DNA of 64,000 nucleotides, taken from assembly GCA_951812925.1 (NCBI GenBank), contig OX638370.1, positions 77,978,004 to 78,042,003 on the forward strand. The letters run 5' to 3'. Shown in pieces: positions 1 to 11,072 of the stretch; within the stretch, counting starts at the first letter, position 1; each line of letters starts with the position of its first letter. The DNA is from Calliopum simillimum. Lineage: Eukaryota; Arthropoda; Insecta; Diptera; Lauxaniidae. The notes beneath the pieces are model-generated. The model made no database searches. It worked only from the letters and a program-made list of their open reading frames with translations, and had not been told where the DNA came from. Both the position numbers and the translations under genes were made by a program.

Positions 1-39
1 ATTTTTTTTTTTTGCTTGTTTCATATAAAATTATTTAAA

Positions 40-240
40 GTAGAGTAGAACGGGGCAATGTCGTGCACTCAACTTTGACATGCTCGTAAAGCCGTACATC
101 TCAAGCGAATGCGATGAGTAAGCATCCGATCGAAAGATAATTTCGTTGGTTACATCCATGTGTAACAACATTTGTGTAGCGAGAAATTGTGTTTGTGTAA
201 GTGAAGAAAAAAAAAATGTGCACGACATTACCCCCCTCAA
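40..240 (+). mobile_element. Truncated copy of the GTAGAGTAGAACGGGG inverted-repeat element
   Basis: The first 170 bases match the left part of the complete element at 393-944 (start motif GTAGAGTAGAACGGGG, then the same sequence with few changes). The right part is missing. Just after it, at 218-263, a short hairpin pairs TGCACGACATTACCCC with GGGGTATTGTCGTGCA. These are the terminal motifs of the family facing each other, so this may be a collapsed copy. No coding capacity is seen. Confidence 0.75.
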
Positions 241-392
241 AATTTGTGGGGTATTGTCGTGCATTGTTTTCCGAGTATAGTTAAGGTACCAAAATGTGTG
301 AGAAATGATAGGTAGTGGTTCTATTAGAGGAGATTCAGCATTATCATGTATTTATTCATTATTATACAAGTGTGAAGTACATAATATGTTGT

Positions 393-944
393 GTAGAGTA
401 GATTGGGGCAATGTCGTGCACTCAACTTTGACATGCTCGTAAAGCCGTACATCTCAAGCGAATGCAACGAGAAAGCATCCGATCGTAAGATAATTTCATT
501 AGTTACATCCATGTGTAACAACATTTGTGTAGCGAGAAATTGTATTTGTGTAAGTGAATGTGCACGACATTACCCCAATGGTCGTTTTAAAGGTCAACTT
601 CGATAACTCGGTGAAGCCCAAAATTTTTTTCGAAAACCAAATACTTCTTTTCTTTGGCAGGATATTTCGTTTCAGAAAACACTTACCTGGTATATTTTCC
701 CGCAAGGAAAATTATTTTTCTGACCAGATGAAAAAACACTTTTATCGTCCCGAAAGCGTGCGTTTTGAAAAAAAGGTTACACTGTAGAGACGAACTGGTG
801 AAAATTGCTAGTATTATTTGCATAAGCTCAGTAGGTCAGCAGATCCCTACCTTACGAACAGTTGGTATATCATTAAAGTTTTTGGGCTAAAACAGCCAGT
901 GCACGACATTACCCCCTGCACGACATTACCCCGTTCTACTCTAC
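393..944 (+). mobile_element. 552-bp non-autonomous element with 28-bp terminal inverted repeats
   Basis: The left end reads GTAGAGTAGATTGGGG and the right end CCCCGTTCTACTCTAC, which are near-perfect inverted complements over about 28 bases. The terminal motif TGCACGACATTACCCC is present twice in tandem at the right end (900-933). A second copy at 58276-58827 has exactly the same length and is almost identical, so the family has moved recently. No transposase is encoded; the short open frames inside are incidental. The target-site duplication is not resolved because the flanks of the two copies do not agree on one. Superfamily is unknown. Confidence 0.85.
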
Positions 945-1131
945 ATATTTGAATTTTTTGTTTTTTTTTTATTGAATTTTAAAGTAAACTTCAACGCAAT
1001 TTACGGCGGCTCGATATTGATTTTAGACCCATGGTTTCTTGGACAAAGTTTTTTAGAATTTCCATAGATTTTTTTGTTGCTATACTCTTTGCCGCTAAAA
1101 AATTTGACCCGGCCTACTGGATATACATATA

Positions 1132-2355
1132 ATGAGTGAGATCGAAAAAATCTTAACATATGTAAAATTCAATAATTTTTAAACGGTTGTCCTTAGAGTT
1201 TTGATTTGATTTTTATTTAATTGATGTTATTTTACAAATTACAGAAAAATATAACTTTTATAGTTCTTACCACTATTTATGAACTCGTGGACCTTTTTCG
1301 GTAAGCCTTCCATTAGAGTTTTGATAGTTGATACAGACACCTTTTTGGAACAGTTTGCCCATCTCCTTTTAAAATCTTCAATATTTTGGGACACCTTTTT
1401 TGTGCTCTTTAAGTTTCTTTTCACAAGAGCTCAACACCTCTCCACTGGTCTTAGCTCCGGGCAATTTGGAGGATTGGCCTCTCTTGGTACAAAAGCTATG
1501 TTATTACTTTGGTACCACTCCATAGCTTTCTTGCCTTAGGAAGAAGTCTTTTTTTCAAACATTCTTTGATATATATTTCGGTATTTATAGAGCCTACTGT
1601 AACAAATGACTTGCTTCTTTTGCTGCAACTGCATATAGCTTGCCATACAAGGAATTTTTTAGGAAATTTTGTCTGCTTTTGGATTCTAAATTGTTTTTCG
1701 ACATTTCCTCCAGCATCAGCAACATAAAAATTTTGACCCGGAAGCTGCGTAATATCTGCCAGTACATACATTTCGTCGTATATTATACAACATGAATATT
1801 TTTGTATAAAATTCGATTTAAATTTCCGAGCCCTACTTTTGGCATCTAAATTTTTTTCAGCATTCTCGTCGGTAACTTTTTGGACTTTGTATGTTTTCAA
1901 ACCTGCATTGGCTTTAACTTTTCGCACCAAATGTCAGAGCACTGGGCTAACCGGGCAGCTTTTCTGGCAGGTGTGTTTGGAGATCTTTTCAATATGATTT
2001 CAATTTTCTTGTCTTTCCCAATATCATGTGGTCCTTGTTTTTTTTCCCGAACCAGGTTTCCTAACGATGGTCAAATACTCCTGAAACTGTTTAATAACAT
2101 TGGAAACCTTCAATTCTTTGGCCAATTTTTTGTAAAACCAATTTGGATTTTTTTGGAAAATTTGTAATAATTTTAAGTCGTACTTCTTTCTCTTCACTCA
2201 TATTGATCAAACTTACAACAAATCAACATGTTTGTCGTTAAAAATAATAACTGACATATTTTTCAAAGATAACTAGATCAAAGAAATTTTTAAATTTTAC
2301 ACTCAAAAAAAATTATTAGGTAAAACGTGTGTTATGATTTTTTCGATCTCACTCC
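1132..2355 (-). mobile_element. Tc1/mariner-superfamily element of DD37E type, dead copy
   Basis: Inverted ends are visible: GAGTGAGATCGAAAAAATC at 1134 and its complement ending at 2354. Both are flanked by TA (1130-1131 and 2356-2357), as expected for this superfamily. Between them, on the minus strand, lies a broken transposase related to the copies at 5742-7035 and 12518-13281. The length of about 1.2 kb is normal for the family. The DD37E (ITmD37E) assignment is by spacing in the sister copies, because the second catalytic residue is deleted here. Confidence 0.8.
1239..2201 (-). pseudogene. DD37E-type transposase pseudogene
   Basis: Reading from a methionine at 2201 leftward, the protein begins MSEEKEVRLKIITNF and continues through a helix-turn-helix-like N-terminus, with frameshifts near 2110 and 1930. 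The longest clean stretch (1930 to 1496) contains VRKVKANAGLKTYKVQK, the YDEMYVLAD block around the first catalytic Asp, and KFPKKFLVWQAICSC. Near 1500 a short deletion plus frameshift removes the FWPDLA-like block holding the second Asp. The reading resumes as MEWYQSNN, PPNCPELRPVER and then the C-terminus to 1239. An in-frame stop follows the ELRPVER block. It cannot encode an active enzyme. Confidence 0.85.
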
Positions 2356-2357
2356 TA

Positions 2358-4555
2358 ATGACCAATTAAGTGGAGCTACTAAAATTAAAATTTTACTCTT
2401 TTTTGTATTTTTCTCTTGGATAGGTCTACATATTTGAAAAATTTTCTTGTGATTCGAACGATTCGTTTTTATTTTGATTAGTTGGACCAAAATTAGAAAA
2501 AAAAAAATTTTTAATTGTTTTGTTTCGAAAAAAAACTAATTTTTAGGGAATTTTAACTACTTTGTATCGATATCGTCTTGTCCAATTCTTCATAAGAAGA
2601 ATTTGTTAAAGAGGTTATTAAATTACATTCCATTTTTGGTAAAATATTTTTCTTTAAATCCGCATTATTAATACATTTTTAAAATTTTGTCATCGCAAAT
2701 TAATTTAGATATTGTATGACGTGCCAGACATATTCGATTATTTCGGTTTTTTGAGGATAATTTGACGCGAAATTACTTAGTTTGGAAAAAATTGCACGCA
2801 AAAAGTAACATTTTCGCTCAAAATCATTTTATAGACAATTTTATACTTTCGTGCAATATTGCATAACTGCAACTGAATTATTTGGTTACCAAAAGATTTG
2901 AACCACAGTGCAATGGTTACTAGTTTAAGTTCTTTAAGCTTTTTTTTGTTTTTGTCTCAAAGCGTTTTAAAGCGGCGCTGGCGGTTCGGTGGCTTATTAA
3001 GCAATGAAATATAATGTGTTGAGATTTATCACATGCAGCAGGCATGCGCACAGTGCGTTGAGCCCATACAAGCAATGGTCAAAAATAGAAGGAGTGGTTG
3101 GATATCGATGAAATTTGGTACTATAAGTAATTTGGGGTCGCTGAGCTCAAAAATGATCTCAGATTTGTTGTAAACTTTATAGTTTTGCTAAAAACCAGGT
3201 ATTTAGGACGATTTTCTTAAGGTCCACATATAACGATGATGAAAAAGTAATGTTTAATGTTAACAAATGAAATCTACGTAGTAGAAATAATGTTTTTTGT
3301 ACTTGTGAGACCATTTGTGTTCATAAAAACAAAAAAAAAATTTTCAACATAAATTTTATATTTCATACAAATTTTTCGTTTTAAGCATTTTTTAAAAAAA
3401 GAAAAAAAATATTTGTAGGACGAAGTAGGAAAAGTTATTTGCAGTTCTTGATTATATAGAATTTGAACTAGTAGATTAAGAAAAAAAACGGCACTTATTT
3501 TTATAAGATTTGTTTTTTTTTTTTTCATCGAAATTTGTCAATTTCTGAATTTTTCATTTGATAATATCATGTATTAAAATCACTACAATATACATCAAAT
3601 TATATATTTTCCAAAATTTTTTAGTTTTATTTATTTACTCAAATATTATTTATAATATAAAACTTTACTTCGCTTAGTTTAATCAAAAGACAAATTTTTG
3701 ATAATTATTTGTTTAAGAGAACCCAAAACGAAGTGAATAAAACATGATTTTTTTTTGAAAGATATCTCAACTTTGAAGTGTCACAGCGTAGCCAAAACTG
3801 AGTTTTTCCCCTAAATATTTTGTTTTTATTTTATTGATACAATTACCTGTCGATTGATACCAATATTATTAGGTTTCGAGTCACAAAAAATTTTGATTTT
3901 TGCCCACTAGCCAACGCAGTGTGATGCGGCGTGCAACATGCAGCAACATACAACTGCAGCAGCAATGTGTTGTTTTATTTTTGGAGCTAAGTATTCTCGT
4001 ACGTATTGTTGTACCTCCCCACTCCGCCTTCCACAAATTTTTTTTTTTTTTTTTTGCAATGCAACTTTGTTGTCGCTGTTGTTGTTACTTTTCTTGGCGA
4101 CCGCCTACGCAATGAAATATTAATGAAAGTTTGTCTGTAGGGGAGTTCAGACAATTGTTTTCAGAGACATGGGAAGAGCAATTTATGAGAAAAATGAGCA
4201 ACGAAAGTGAAAATCTGCAGTTAATTTGTACTTGAGTTGACTTTTTGTGGAGGGGGGCGATATTTCGTGTGGAAACTTTTTTCATTTATGCACTATCAGA
4301 ATACAAAACAGCTGACTTTCACGTGCTTTTTTAAAACGATTCTTATGGTTTATGCTTATTAACGCACAAACCGAGTTGGTAAGGCATTTACCTCAATGGG
4401 GTTTTTGGGATTTTTATGTTAAATTTAAGTTGGTTTTAAAAGAGTCAGCTAACAAATCAAATAAATGACAACGTTATGTTATCCACTTTTAATCTGAATT
4501 TTAAAAATCCCCTCAATTAAATTATGAAAAGATTTTTGAAGTGAAACTCTTTGGA
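2358..4555. other. AT-rich stretch without recognised gene
   Basis: About 2.2 kb of AT-rich sequence with long A and T runs (for example 3330-3420 and 4036-4055). A short GC-richer patch at 3900-4110 has CAGCAG/GTTGTT triplets typical of fly non-coding DNA. No protein family, tRNA-like module or element end was recognised. Open frames here consist mainly of Phe, Lys and Asn codons and read as chance. Confidence 0.6.
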
Positions 4556-4559
4556 TGCG

Positions 4560-5240
4560 CTAGGTGGACCCATTTTTCGACACATTTTTGGCGACACATT
4601 TTTCGACACTTATTGGTTAAGCATTTTTCGACCCTTTTTGGCGACAAGTTATTTGACACATTTTTTCGCAACACATTTTTTAGCGTCATATTTTTCGATA
4701 CCTTTTAACAACACATTTTTTGGCACGTTTTTGGTGATACATTATTTGACACTTTTTTGGAAAAACATTTTGCCGAAAAATTTTTCGACACTTTTTTGGC
4801 GATTCAATTTATCTACACTTTCTTAGCGACTTATTTTTCGATACTTTTTTGGCGACACACTTTTCGACACCTTTTTCGCCCACACATTTTTCGACACATT
4901 ACCTACCTATTTGAGATTTTTGTGGCGTCACGTTTTTATACACTTTTTTTCACTACAACTTTTTTGACACGTGACATGTGCCACATTATTTAACACTTTT
5001 TTGGTGAAACATTTTTCAACACCTTTTTAGCGACTTATTTTTTGATACTTTTTTGCCGACACATTATTTGACATTTTTTTCGAGATACTTTTTTTGGCGA
5101 AATATTTTTCGACCCTCTTTTGACAATATATTTATCTACACATTTTTAGTGACACGTTTTTTGACACTTTTTTGGCGACACATTTTTCTACACCTTTTTT
5201 GCCAATACATTTTGAGTCACTTTTTTAGCGACACTTTTTT
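4560..5240. repeat. Minisatellite, about 24-26 bp unit, GACACTTTTTTGGCGACAC type
   Basis: A degenerate tandem array of units like ACATTTTTCGACAC plus TTTTTTGGCG fills this interval, with some variants carrying TTATTTGACAC. It resumes after a 1.8-kb interruption at 7041-7125, showing that the material at 5241-7040 was inserted into the array. Translation of the array gives repetitive Phe/Thr/His/Arg strings (FDTFLATH-like). These are a by-product of the repeat and not a protein. Confidence 0.85.
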
Positions 5241-5739
5241 TATACCCTACACCCAACGGACACGCCTATCGCCCATACAAAAAATATATTCAAAATGCAA
5301 CTTTAGGAGTATTTTTCACCACACTTTAAACATAATACACAAAAATACTAAGGTAAGCGCAAGCTCTGAGAAAAAACTGAGAAAATTCGGACAAGTGGGC
5401 GTGGCATCTCCCATAAAAGCAAAAACTACAAAACGCTATACTGAAAGCGTTTTTTGAGATAGTCGAACCAAATTTGACTCAAACACTAAAAACTATAAAT
5501 GTACGCTCTAAGCTAAAACTAGAAGAACTCGGACAAGAGGGCGTGGCAGCTCCTATATAAGCAAAAGTTTCAAAAAGCTATACTGAAAACGTTTTTTGAG
5601 ATAATCCAACCAAATTTCACTCGGACACTAAGAATTATAAATGCAAGCTCTGAGCAATAACTGGTTGAACTCGGACAAAATTTTCAAAATACTGCAGTGT
5701 AAGGTATTTATTTTGTGGCCAGGCCAAAGGTTACACCCT
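5241..5739 (+). repeat. Dispersed TATACCC...GGCCAAAGG repeat, internally deleted copy
   Basis: Starts TATACCCTACACCCA and jumps directly into the internal motif GGACACGCCTA, so about 290 bases of the family's left part are missing. It then carries two degenerate GGGCGTGGCA modules and ends with GCCAGGCCAAAGGTTACACCC. Other copies are at 7334-8210, 34146-35172, 48488-49092, 49880-50632 (minus) and 51317-52060. The layout resembles Drosophila INE-1-like Helitron-derived repeats (start near TATACCC, GATCAGC and TAGCCATGTCCGTCTG motifs), but that kinship is inferred from memory of the motif order and is not proven. Confidence 0.75.
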
Positions 5740-5741
5740 TA

Positions 5742-7035
5742 CTAAGGACTGCCCTAACAAAATTTGTCCCTTTTATTCCTTAAGATTATAATTTACCTGA
5801 TGATCGTCCAGGTCGAAATATGAGTGCTATATCACATGACGATTAAAAAAATATATAACACTTGGCAAACAAACTTCAGACGATAAAGATAAATAGCAAT
5901 CAAGAAAAAAAGAGCAAACTCATTTTGTACACTTGCATGCAAAAACGAGAATTCAAATATTCAGCCATAGCTAAAAAAACAGGTGCATCAAAAATCACTG
6001 TCCAAGGGGTTATTTCGAATTAAAGAAAGAGTCAACTTATTACGCAGAAAAAGAGTTTAGGTAGAAAAGCCAGTATAGATCCACAATTGGTGAAAAAAGT
6101 GAAGCGCCTTTTTAATCAGAATCCCAACACTTCAGAACGAGATATGGCTGCCAGAGCAGGAACCTCAAAATTTTCCATGGACAGACTAAAGAAAAAACTT
6201 AAGCTAAGAACCTACAGAGTTCAAAAAAAACCAAACCGTTCCGATGAAAAGCAGTTAGAGGCTCAAAAACGAGCTCAAAAGTTATATGTCGGTTACCTGA
6301 CTTAATTTGACTGCTGCATAATGGACGATTAAACATACGTTAAGGCAGATTTTAAATAGCTGACAAGACACGAATTTTACACCTGTTCGGAGGAGGGGCA
6401 GATACAGAGCAAATTTAAAGAGAAGAAAATTACAAAATTTCCCAAGCAGTATATGGTTTGGCAGGCCATATGCACCTGCGGTCTGAGGAGCATTTTTTTT
6501 TGTAACACTGGGCACAATTAACTCAAAAATTTATATTGATGAATGCTCTGAAAAACGTTTTTTGCCATTTGTTCGTAAGCACGCAGGTACTGTAATGTTC
6601 TGGCCTGATTTAGCAACCTCTCACTACTCTAAAGCCACCATAAAATGGTACAAAAGCAATAATGTAAATTTTGTTCCCAAAAATGCGAATCCACCTAACT
6701 GCCCACAGCTTCGACCTATTGAGAGATATTGGGCTCTAATGAAATCAGATCTTTATAAGAGTAAATGCACTGCAAAAAATTTAAAAGATTTCAAAAATAA
6801 GTGGCGAAGGTCGTACGGTACTGTCGACGAAACAACTGTACAATACTTAATGAAGGGTCTTAAGAAAAAAGTAAAATATTTTTATATAAAATAAATATTT
6901 GTTAATAGTGAAAGGTTATTTATGTTTGTTATACTACTCACTAATAAATAAAAAAACAAAATTTAATAAAAATTCTTTACGTATTTTTTTGTTAATGAAA
7001 AACAAAGGGACAAATTTTGTTGGGGCAGTCCTTAG
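5742..7035 (+). mobile_element. Tc1/mariner-superfamily DD37E element with 30-bp inverted ends
   Basis: The left end CTAAGGACTGCCCTAACAAA and the complement of the right end match over about 33 bases, with one or two differences. TA precedes the left end (5740-5741); the right flank reads TT, a likely mutation. It inserted exactly at the 3' end of the dispersed repeat at 5241-5739, which itself sits in the minisatellite. So three layers of nesting are visible. The 1294-bp length fits an otherwise complete element. Confidence 0.85.
5937..6894 (+). pseudogene. DD37E-type transposase pseudogene
   Basis: Begins MQKREFKYSAIAKKTGAS, an N-terminal helix-turn-helix. It is then broken by a stop near 6019, one at 6303 and others. 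The first catalytic Asp survives in CIMDD, where a GAA codon has become TAA. Next come KFPKQYMVWQAICTCG and then, in one clean frame from 6562, KRFLPFVRKHAG, FWPDLATSHY and PPNCPQLRPIERYW to the C-terminus at 6894. The spacing from the Asp of FWPD to the Glu of RPIE is exactly 37 residues, which gives the DD37E assignment. The cause of death is stop codons and a frameshift near 6500. Confidence 0.9.
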
Positions 7036-7040
7036 TTTAA

Positions 7041-7125
7041 ACTACACGTTTTTTGACACTTTTTTGGCCACAACTTTTTGCTACACCTTTTTTGCCGATA
7101 CATTTTTTGTCACTTTCGCAGGTGG
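7041..7125. repeat. Right remainder of the interrupted minisatellite
   Basis: About three units of the same GACACTTTTTTGGC array as 4560-5240, continuing after the nested insertions. Beyond 7126 the sequence (to about 7330) is not recognised. Confidence 0.8.
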
Positions 7126-7333
7126 CGAACATAAATACCATACACTTGTCAAAAAGTGGGCGCAATTCATTAAGTGGCACGCATATTCTTCACGAAAAGA
7201 CACTTAAATACGATTAATCTTGAAAGCTGCTCAAACTATTACGATGATGTAAAAATTTTGAATGCGTATGCCGAACATAAAGCAAGCTTAACAGCTGGAA
7301 AGCTGAACTTAAGGCTTTGCTCTGGCTTGTTTT

Positions 7334-8210
7334 TATACCCTACACCCAGTGTATATTCACTTTGTCCTTTCGTTTGTAACGCAGAGAAGGAGGCTGGCAG
7401 GTATAGAAAAGTATATATATATATTCTTGATCAGCGTCACCTCCTGAGTCGATATAGCCATGTCCGTCTGTCTGGCTGTCTGGCTGGATGGCTGGCTGGG
7501 TGTGCGTGAAAATACATTTTTTGGGAAAACTGAGCAACATAATTCAATGAAATTTCGCATTTGCCTTCGTCGTTAGATTTAGCTCGCGGGAGTGAAAATA
7601 AGCGAAATCGGTCAACGTACACGCCTACCGCCCATACAAAAAATATATTCAAAATGCAACAATAAGAGCATTATTTGCAATAACAGAAGCAAAATACACA
7701 AAATAAACATTAATACTAGAGATAGTAAGTACAAGCTCCAAACGAAAATTAAGCGAATTTGGACTGAAGGGCGTGGCACCTCCTATATAAACAAAAGTTT
7801 CAAAACATTATACTGAAAGCGTTTTTTGTGGTAACCCAAATAAATTACACTCAAATACTCAGATTAATAAATGCAAGCTCTGAGAAAAACCTAAGCGAAC
7901 TCGAACAATAGGGCGTGGCACCTCTCATATAAGCAAAAGTTTCAAAATGATACACCGAATGTGTTTTTTGAGATAATCCAACCAAATTTCACCCAAACAC
8001 TAAAAACATTAATTGTAAACTCTGAGCAAAAAGTAGGTGAAATAGGACTAGAGGTCGTGGCACCTCCCATATGAACAAAAGTTTCAAAATGCTATAGTGA
8101 AAGATTTGTTTAAGCAAACCTAATCGAATTGCACTCAATCACTCAGAACAGTAAATTACGCTTAAATAAACTTGTATGTAAGTACAAGAATATTGCATAG
8201 TATTTATCTA
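7334..8210 (+). repeat. Dispersed TATACCC repeat, long copy
   Basis: Carries the family's left part in full: TATACCCTACACCCAGTG, CTTTCGTTTGTAACGCAGAG, ATTCTTGATCAGCGTCACC, a GTCTGTCTGGCTGG tract and CACGCCTACCGCCC. Then come several degenerate modules of about 120 bases, each holding GGCGTGGCACCTCC, AAGCAAAAGTTTCAAA and GCTATACTGAAAG. The module succession is a tandem array inside the repeat. No reading frame is conserved between copies, so it is non-coding. Confidence 0.8.
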
Positions 8211-8214
8211 CCTC

Positions 8215-8525
8215 AGTAAAGAATTGTATAAAAATCGATGCAGCAGTTTAGTACTGTTCGCGTATCATACCATTAGGGGCGTGGCTCCGCCCCTATCTAC
8301 ATTGCTATCTACATTTAAAATTTCATAAAAATCCATACTGTGGCTTAGTCGTGAAAGCGTTTTTCCACTTAGGGGCGTGGCACTGCACAGTTTTTAAAAA
8401 AAAAACCTATGCACTGCTCCTCCTCACCTCCTTTCCAACAAAAAAAAAAATAAATCAAGTAAATCGGTTGAGATTTAGGTATGGAAACAGAACCGATTTC
8501 CTTTGCCCATTTATAAATAATATCG
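8215..8525 (-). repeat. GGGCGGTGCCACGCCCC repeat, minus orientation
   Basis: The reverse complement matches 52080-52400, including AAATCGGTT plus ACCTAAATCTCAACCGAT and GTGCCACGCCCCTAA. Here two GGGGCGTGGC palindromic modules are present (8276 and 8370). It abuts the end of the preceding TATACCC repeat, and in the 51-52 kb copy the two are also joined, but in the same orientation. Confidence 0.75.
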
Positions 8526-8530
8526 TTTTC

Positions 8531-9995
8531 TTTTCTCAAAAAAATGTTACACTTTTTCTGCCCCGTGCGAAGGCTGTCAAAATATTATGTTCTTTTCTAA
8601 AATTTTCTAAAAATTGTTGCCCTCTGAGCAGGCAAAAGTGTAACATTTTCACACTTTTTTCAATCGACGCACAGTGCGAAATTTGGGAAGTTTAGCGGAA
8701 CTTTATTCAATTTTTGAAATACATTAAATGCGTAAGATTATTCATTATTTCAGTAGTTTAATATCCCACCTCAAAAACCTCATACTCAGTTTGGTGAAAA
8801 ACCCTGCCAAACGACTACAAATGCACCTGAAACTTACATTACTTATTCAATCATACTTTTTGCCTATTAAAAGCTTTTCGATTTGTAAAAGTTAAAAGAG
8901 TGGTACATACAAACGGTAAGTCAGTAGGCCGCGAAATTTTTATCATTTATTTTTCAATAAAATTGCCACTTATTGGCATTCAAATAATTGCAAAATCTTT
9001 TCTTACTCGTACGTGATTTGTTTGTGAAAATTGTGCTTTTTAAGAAGTGGATAAGATTTACATTTTTAACTTCATTGGATACTTTAAAAGGTGTTACCAC
9101 AAATTGCCATTTTGAAACGTACAAAATTTGAAAGGTAGGTTTATCCTCTACTGGAAACATAAAACATCTATTGCGATATTTTGCGATCTTCTTTTTAACT
9201 AAACCTTTTCCAGAATGTCTTTGTAAATTTCATATAACACCGAAATTACATGAAAAACCGACATCGGGCGCCATCGTTGGTTTTGTTTTGGAAAAAATAG
9301 GCTCACCAACACTAACATGTGACACTATCCATAGTTTAAAGGTAACTATAATTACGCTAGTTTATAATATACAAAAAAGGTAGGGGGAATCCTCTCGAAA
9401 TTAAGAAGCATTTCTGAAGAAAAATGCAAGAAACAGCAAATACCCCTTGTTTTACCCCCTTCATTTTTTATGGTTTTTTGATAAGAAAATGGTTATATCT
9501 ATCAAGTTTCATAGCGATATCTGGTATGGGAGCAGAAATACAACGTTTTAAGCATTTCCATATATGGGGGGTATAATAACCCCTTGTCTGATCCCCCTTA
9601 ATTTTTGCATAATGTTTTGTCAATTAAATATATATCCAAGTATTAAGTTTCATAACTTTAAGTGCTATATGTGCTGAGATATGAATTAAGTTCCGCTAGA
9701 CTCTGAAAATTTCGCACTGTGCGACGGGGTGAGAATTTTGAGTTTTGATTTTTCACAAACAGATGATATTGAATGTTTTTATTTGGTTTTTTATTTTAAA
9801 ACAATCGATTGAATTTAAATTTATTAAATTAAATAAAAATAAATGTCACAATTGTGAGAGAAAATTCATTTTATGATTTGTATAGAATTTTTTGTTCTAT
9901 TCTTATTAAAAAAAATGTAACATTTTATCAGGGTAGAGTGCAAAACTAAAAAAATTTTACACTTCAAACAGGTAACATTTTTTTTAGAAAAGAAA
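8531..9995. repeat. Possible inverted-repeat element (about 1.45 kb), degraded
   Basis: CGCACAGTGCGAAATTT at 8668 and its complement AAATTTCGCACTGTGCG at 9706 face each other, as do GTTTAGCGGAAC and GTTCCGCTAGAC next to them. Further out, CTTTTCTCAAAAAAATGTTAC at about 8527 pairs imperfectly with the complement of a matching block near 9985. This suggests a long-inverted-repeat element with a 1-kb interior. The interior includes a copy of the GGGGGGTATAATAACCCC-type repeat (9400-9680). No transposase is seen. Boundaries are approximate. Confidence 0.5.
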
Positions 9996-10489
9996 ATGCT
10001 ATAAGATAATATTTCACAACAAAAAATGAGAAATATTTTGTGAAAATTTAAATAAATTTTAAATTCTTCCATCAATTTTCAACAATATCTCTTAACAAAC
10101 ATAATTCAATCCAAATCAAAATGTCAGCAAACCCTAAAATGTAACAAACTCCAGATTAACATCTAAATCCATTTGACTAAATGCTGTGAGAGAATAATTC
10201 GTGATTTTATTTTATGACATTATTTTAACTCCATTCAAATGCTTGTTTACACAGAACCTGACAGATAAAGATCGCAAAAAAACAACTGATCTCGATGGCA
10301 ACAAATAAGCCATTGGTTGGTTATCTACTCCACTGATAGATCCGCTCAGAATAACAATAAAATAAAGAAAAAACGTGACAATCCTAATAAATTGTATTAA
10401 ATATTTTTACGATATTTGAAAATGAATACCCGTAATAAAATAAGAAAAAAAAATAGAGAAAATTTAATAAAAATATATAAAATTGATAG

Positions 10490-10960
10490 ACTAAAGAGGC
10501 ATCGACGTAGTAACGACAGCAGCAGCAGCAGTTGCTTGTGATCTGCAGCATTTAATCGGGGAAAAAAGATCTAAGCAAACTAAGTTAGTAACTAGAAACA
10601 ATATGTATAAAGTATGTCATCAAAACTTGTTGTAAACAAATAAACTTTTGTTGTTGTTGTTAATGTTGCTGTTGTTGTTGCGGCTGCTTGTTAATGTTGG
10701 TCAAAAGTGGAGCAACTTCGTTGTTGTCAGCAGCGCAATAAAGTTAACGCTCTGACAAAGTTGTTAACAAATTCTGGGGCAACCTCAGATGAATACTTAA
10801 ATTTCATAAATTTTGTAATAGTTTTTTGTTGTATTTGTTGTTATTGTTGCCATTACAGATTGAATTACACGCGGTAAATTGATATCTAATCGTCTTATGA
10901 ATTGGTATTGCAGCTAAAGCAACCGGTAGCTCGATTGTTGATGATTATTAATTATGAGCT
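10490..10960. other. Triplet-rich unique sequence
   Basis: CAGCAGCAGCAG at about 10518 and GTTGTTGTTG tracts at 10650-10680 lie in sequence that is slightly richer in G and C than its surroundings. No second copy was noticed in the window. It resembles the single-copy background of fly introns and intergenic DNA. No coding evidence is seen. 9996-10489 and 10961-11070 are AT-rich with nothing recognised. Confidence 0.45.
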
Positions 10961-11072
10961 CAATGTGAAGCTTTTAAGCAACGTCAATTATTTGACATAT
11001 GGTGGTAGATGAGATATTGCGGTGTACACATTATGCATAAATATATATCTACATTAAATAAGGTTGATAAGG

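Noticed and set aside
1880..2167. Plus-strand frame of 95 codons
   Set aside because: It is the antisense shadow of the minus-strand DD37E transposase.
4551..5457. Open frames rich in Phe, Thr, His and Arg
   Set aside because: They translate a minisatellite and then run into a dispersed repeat; no domain or sensible composition.
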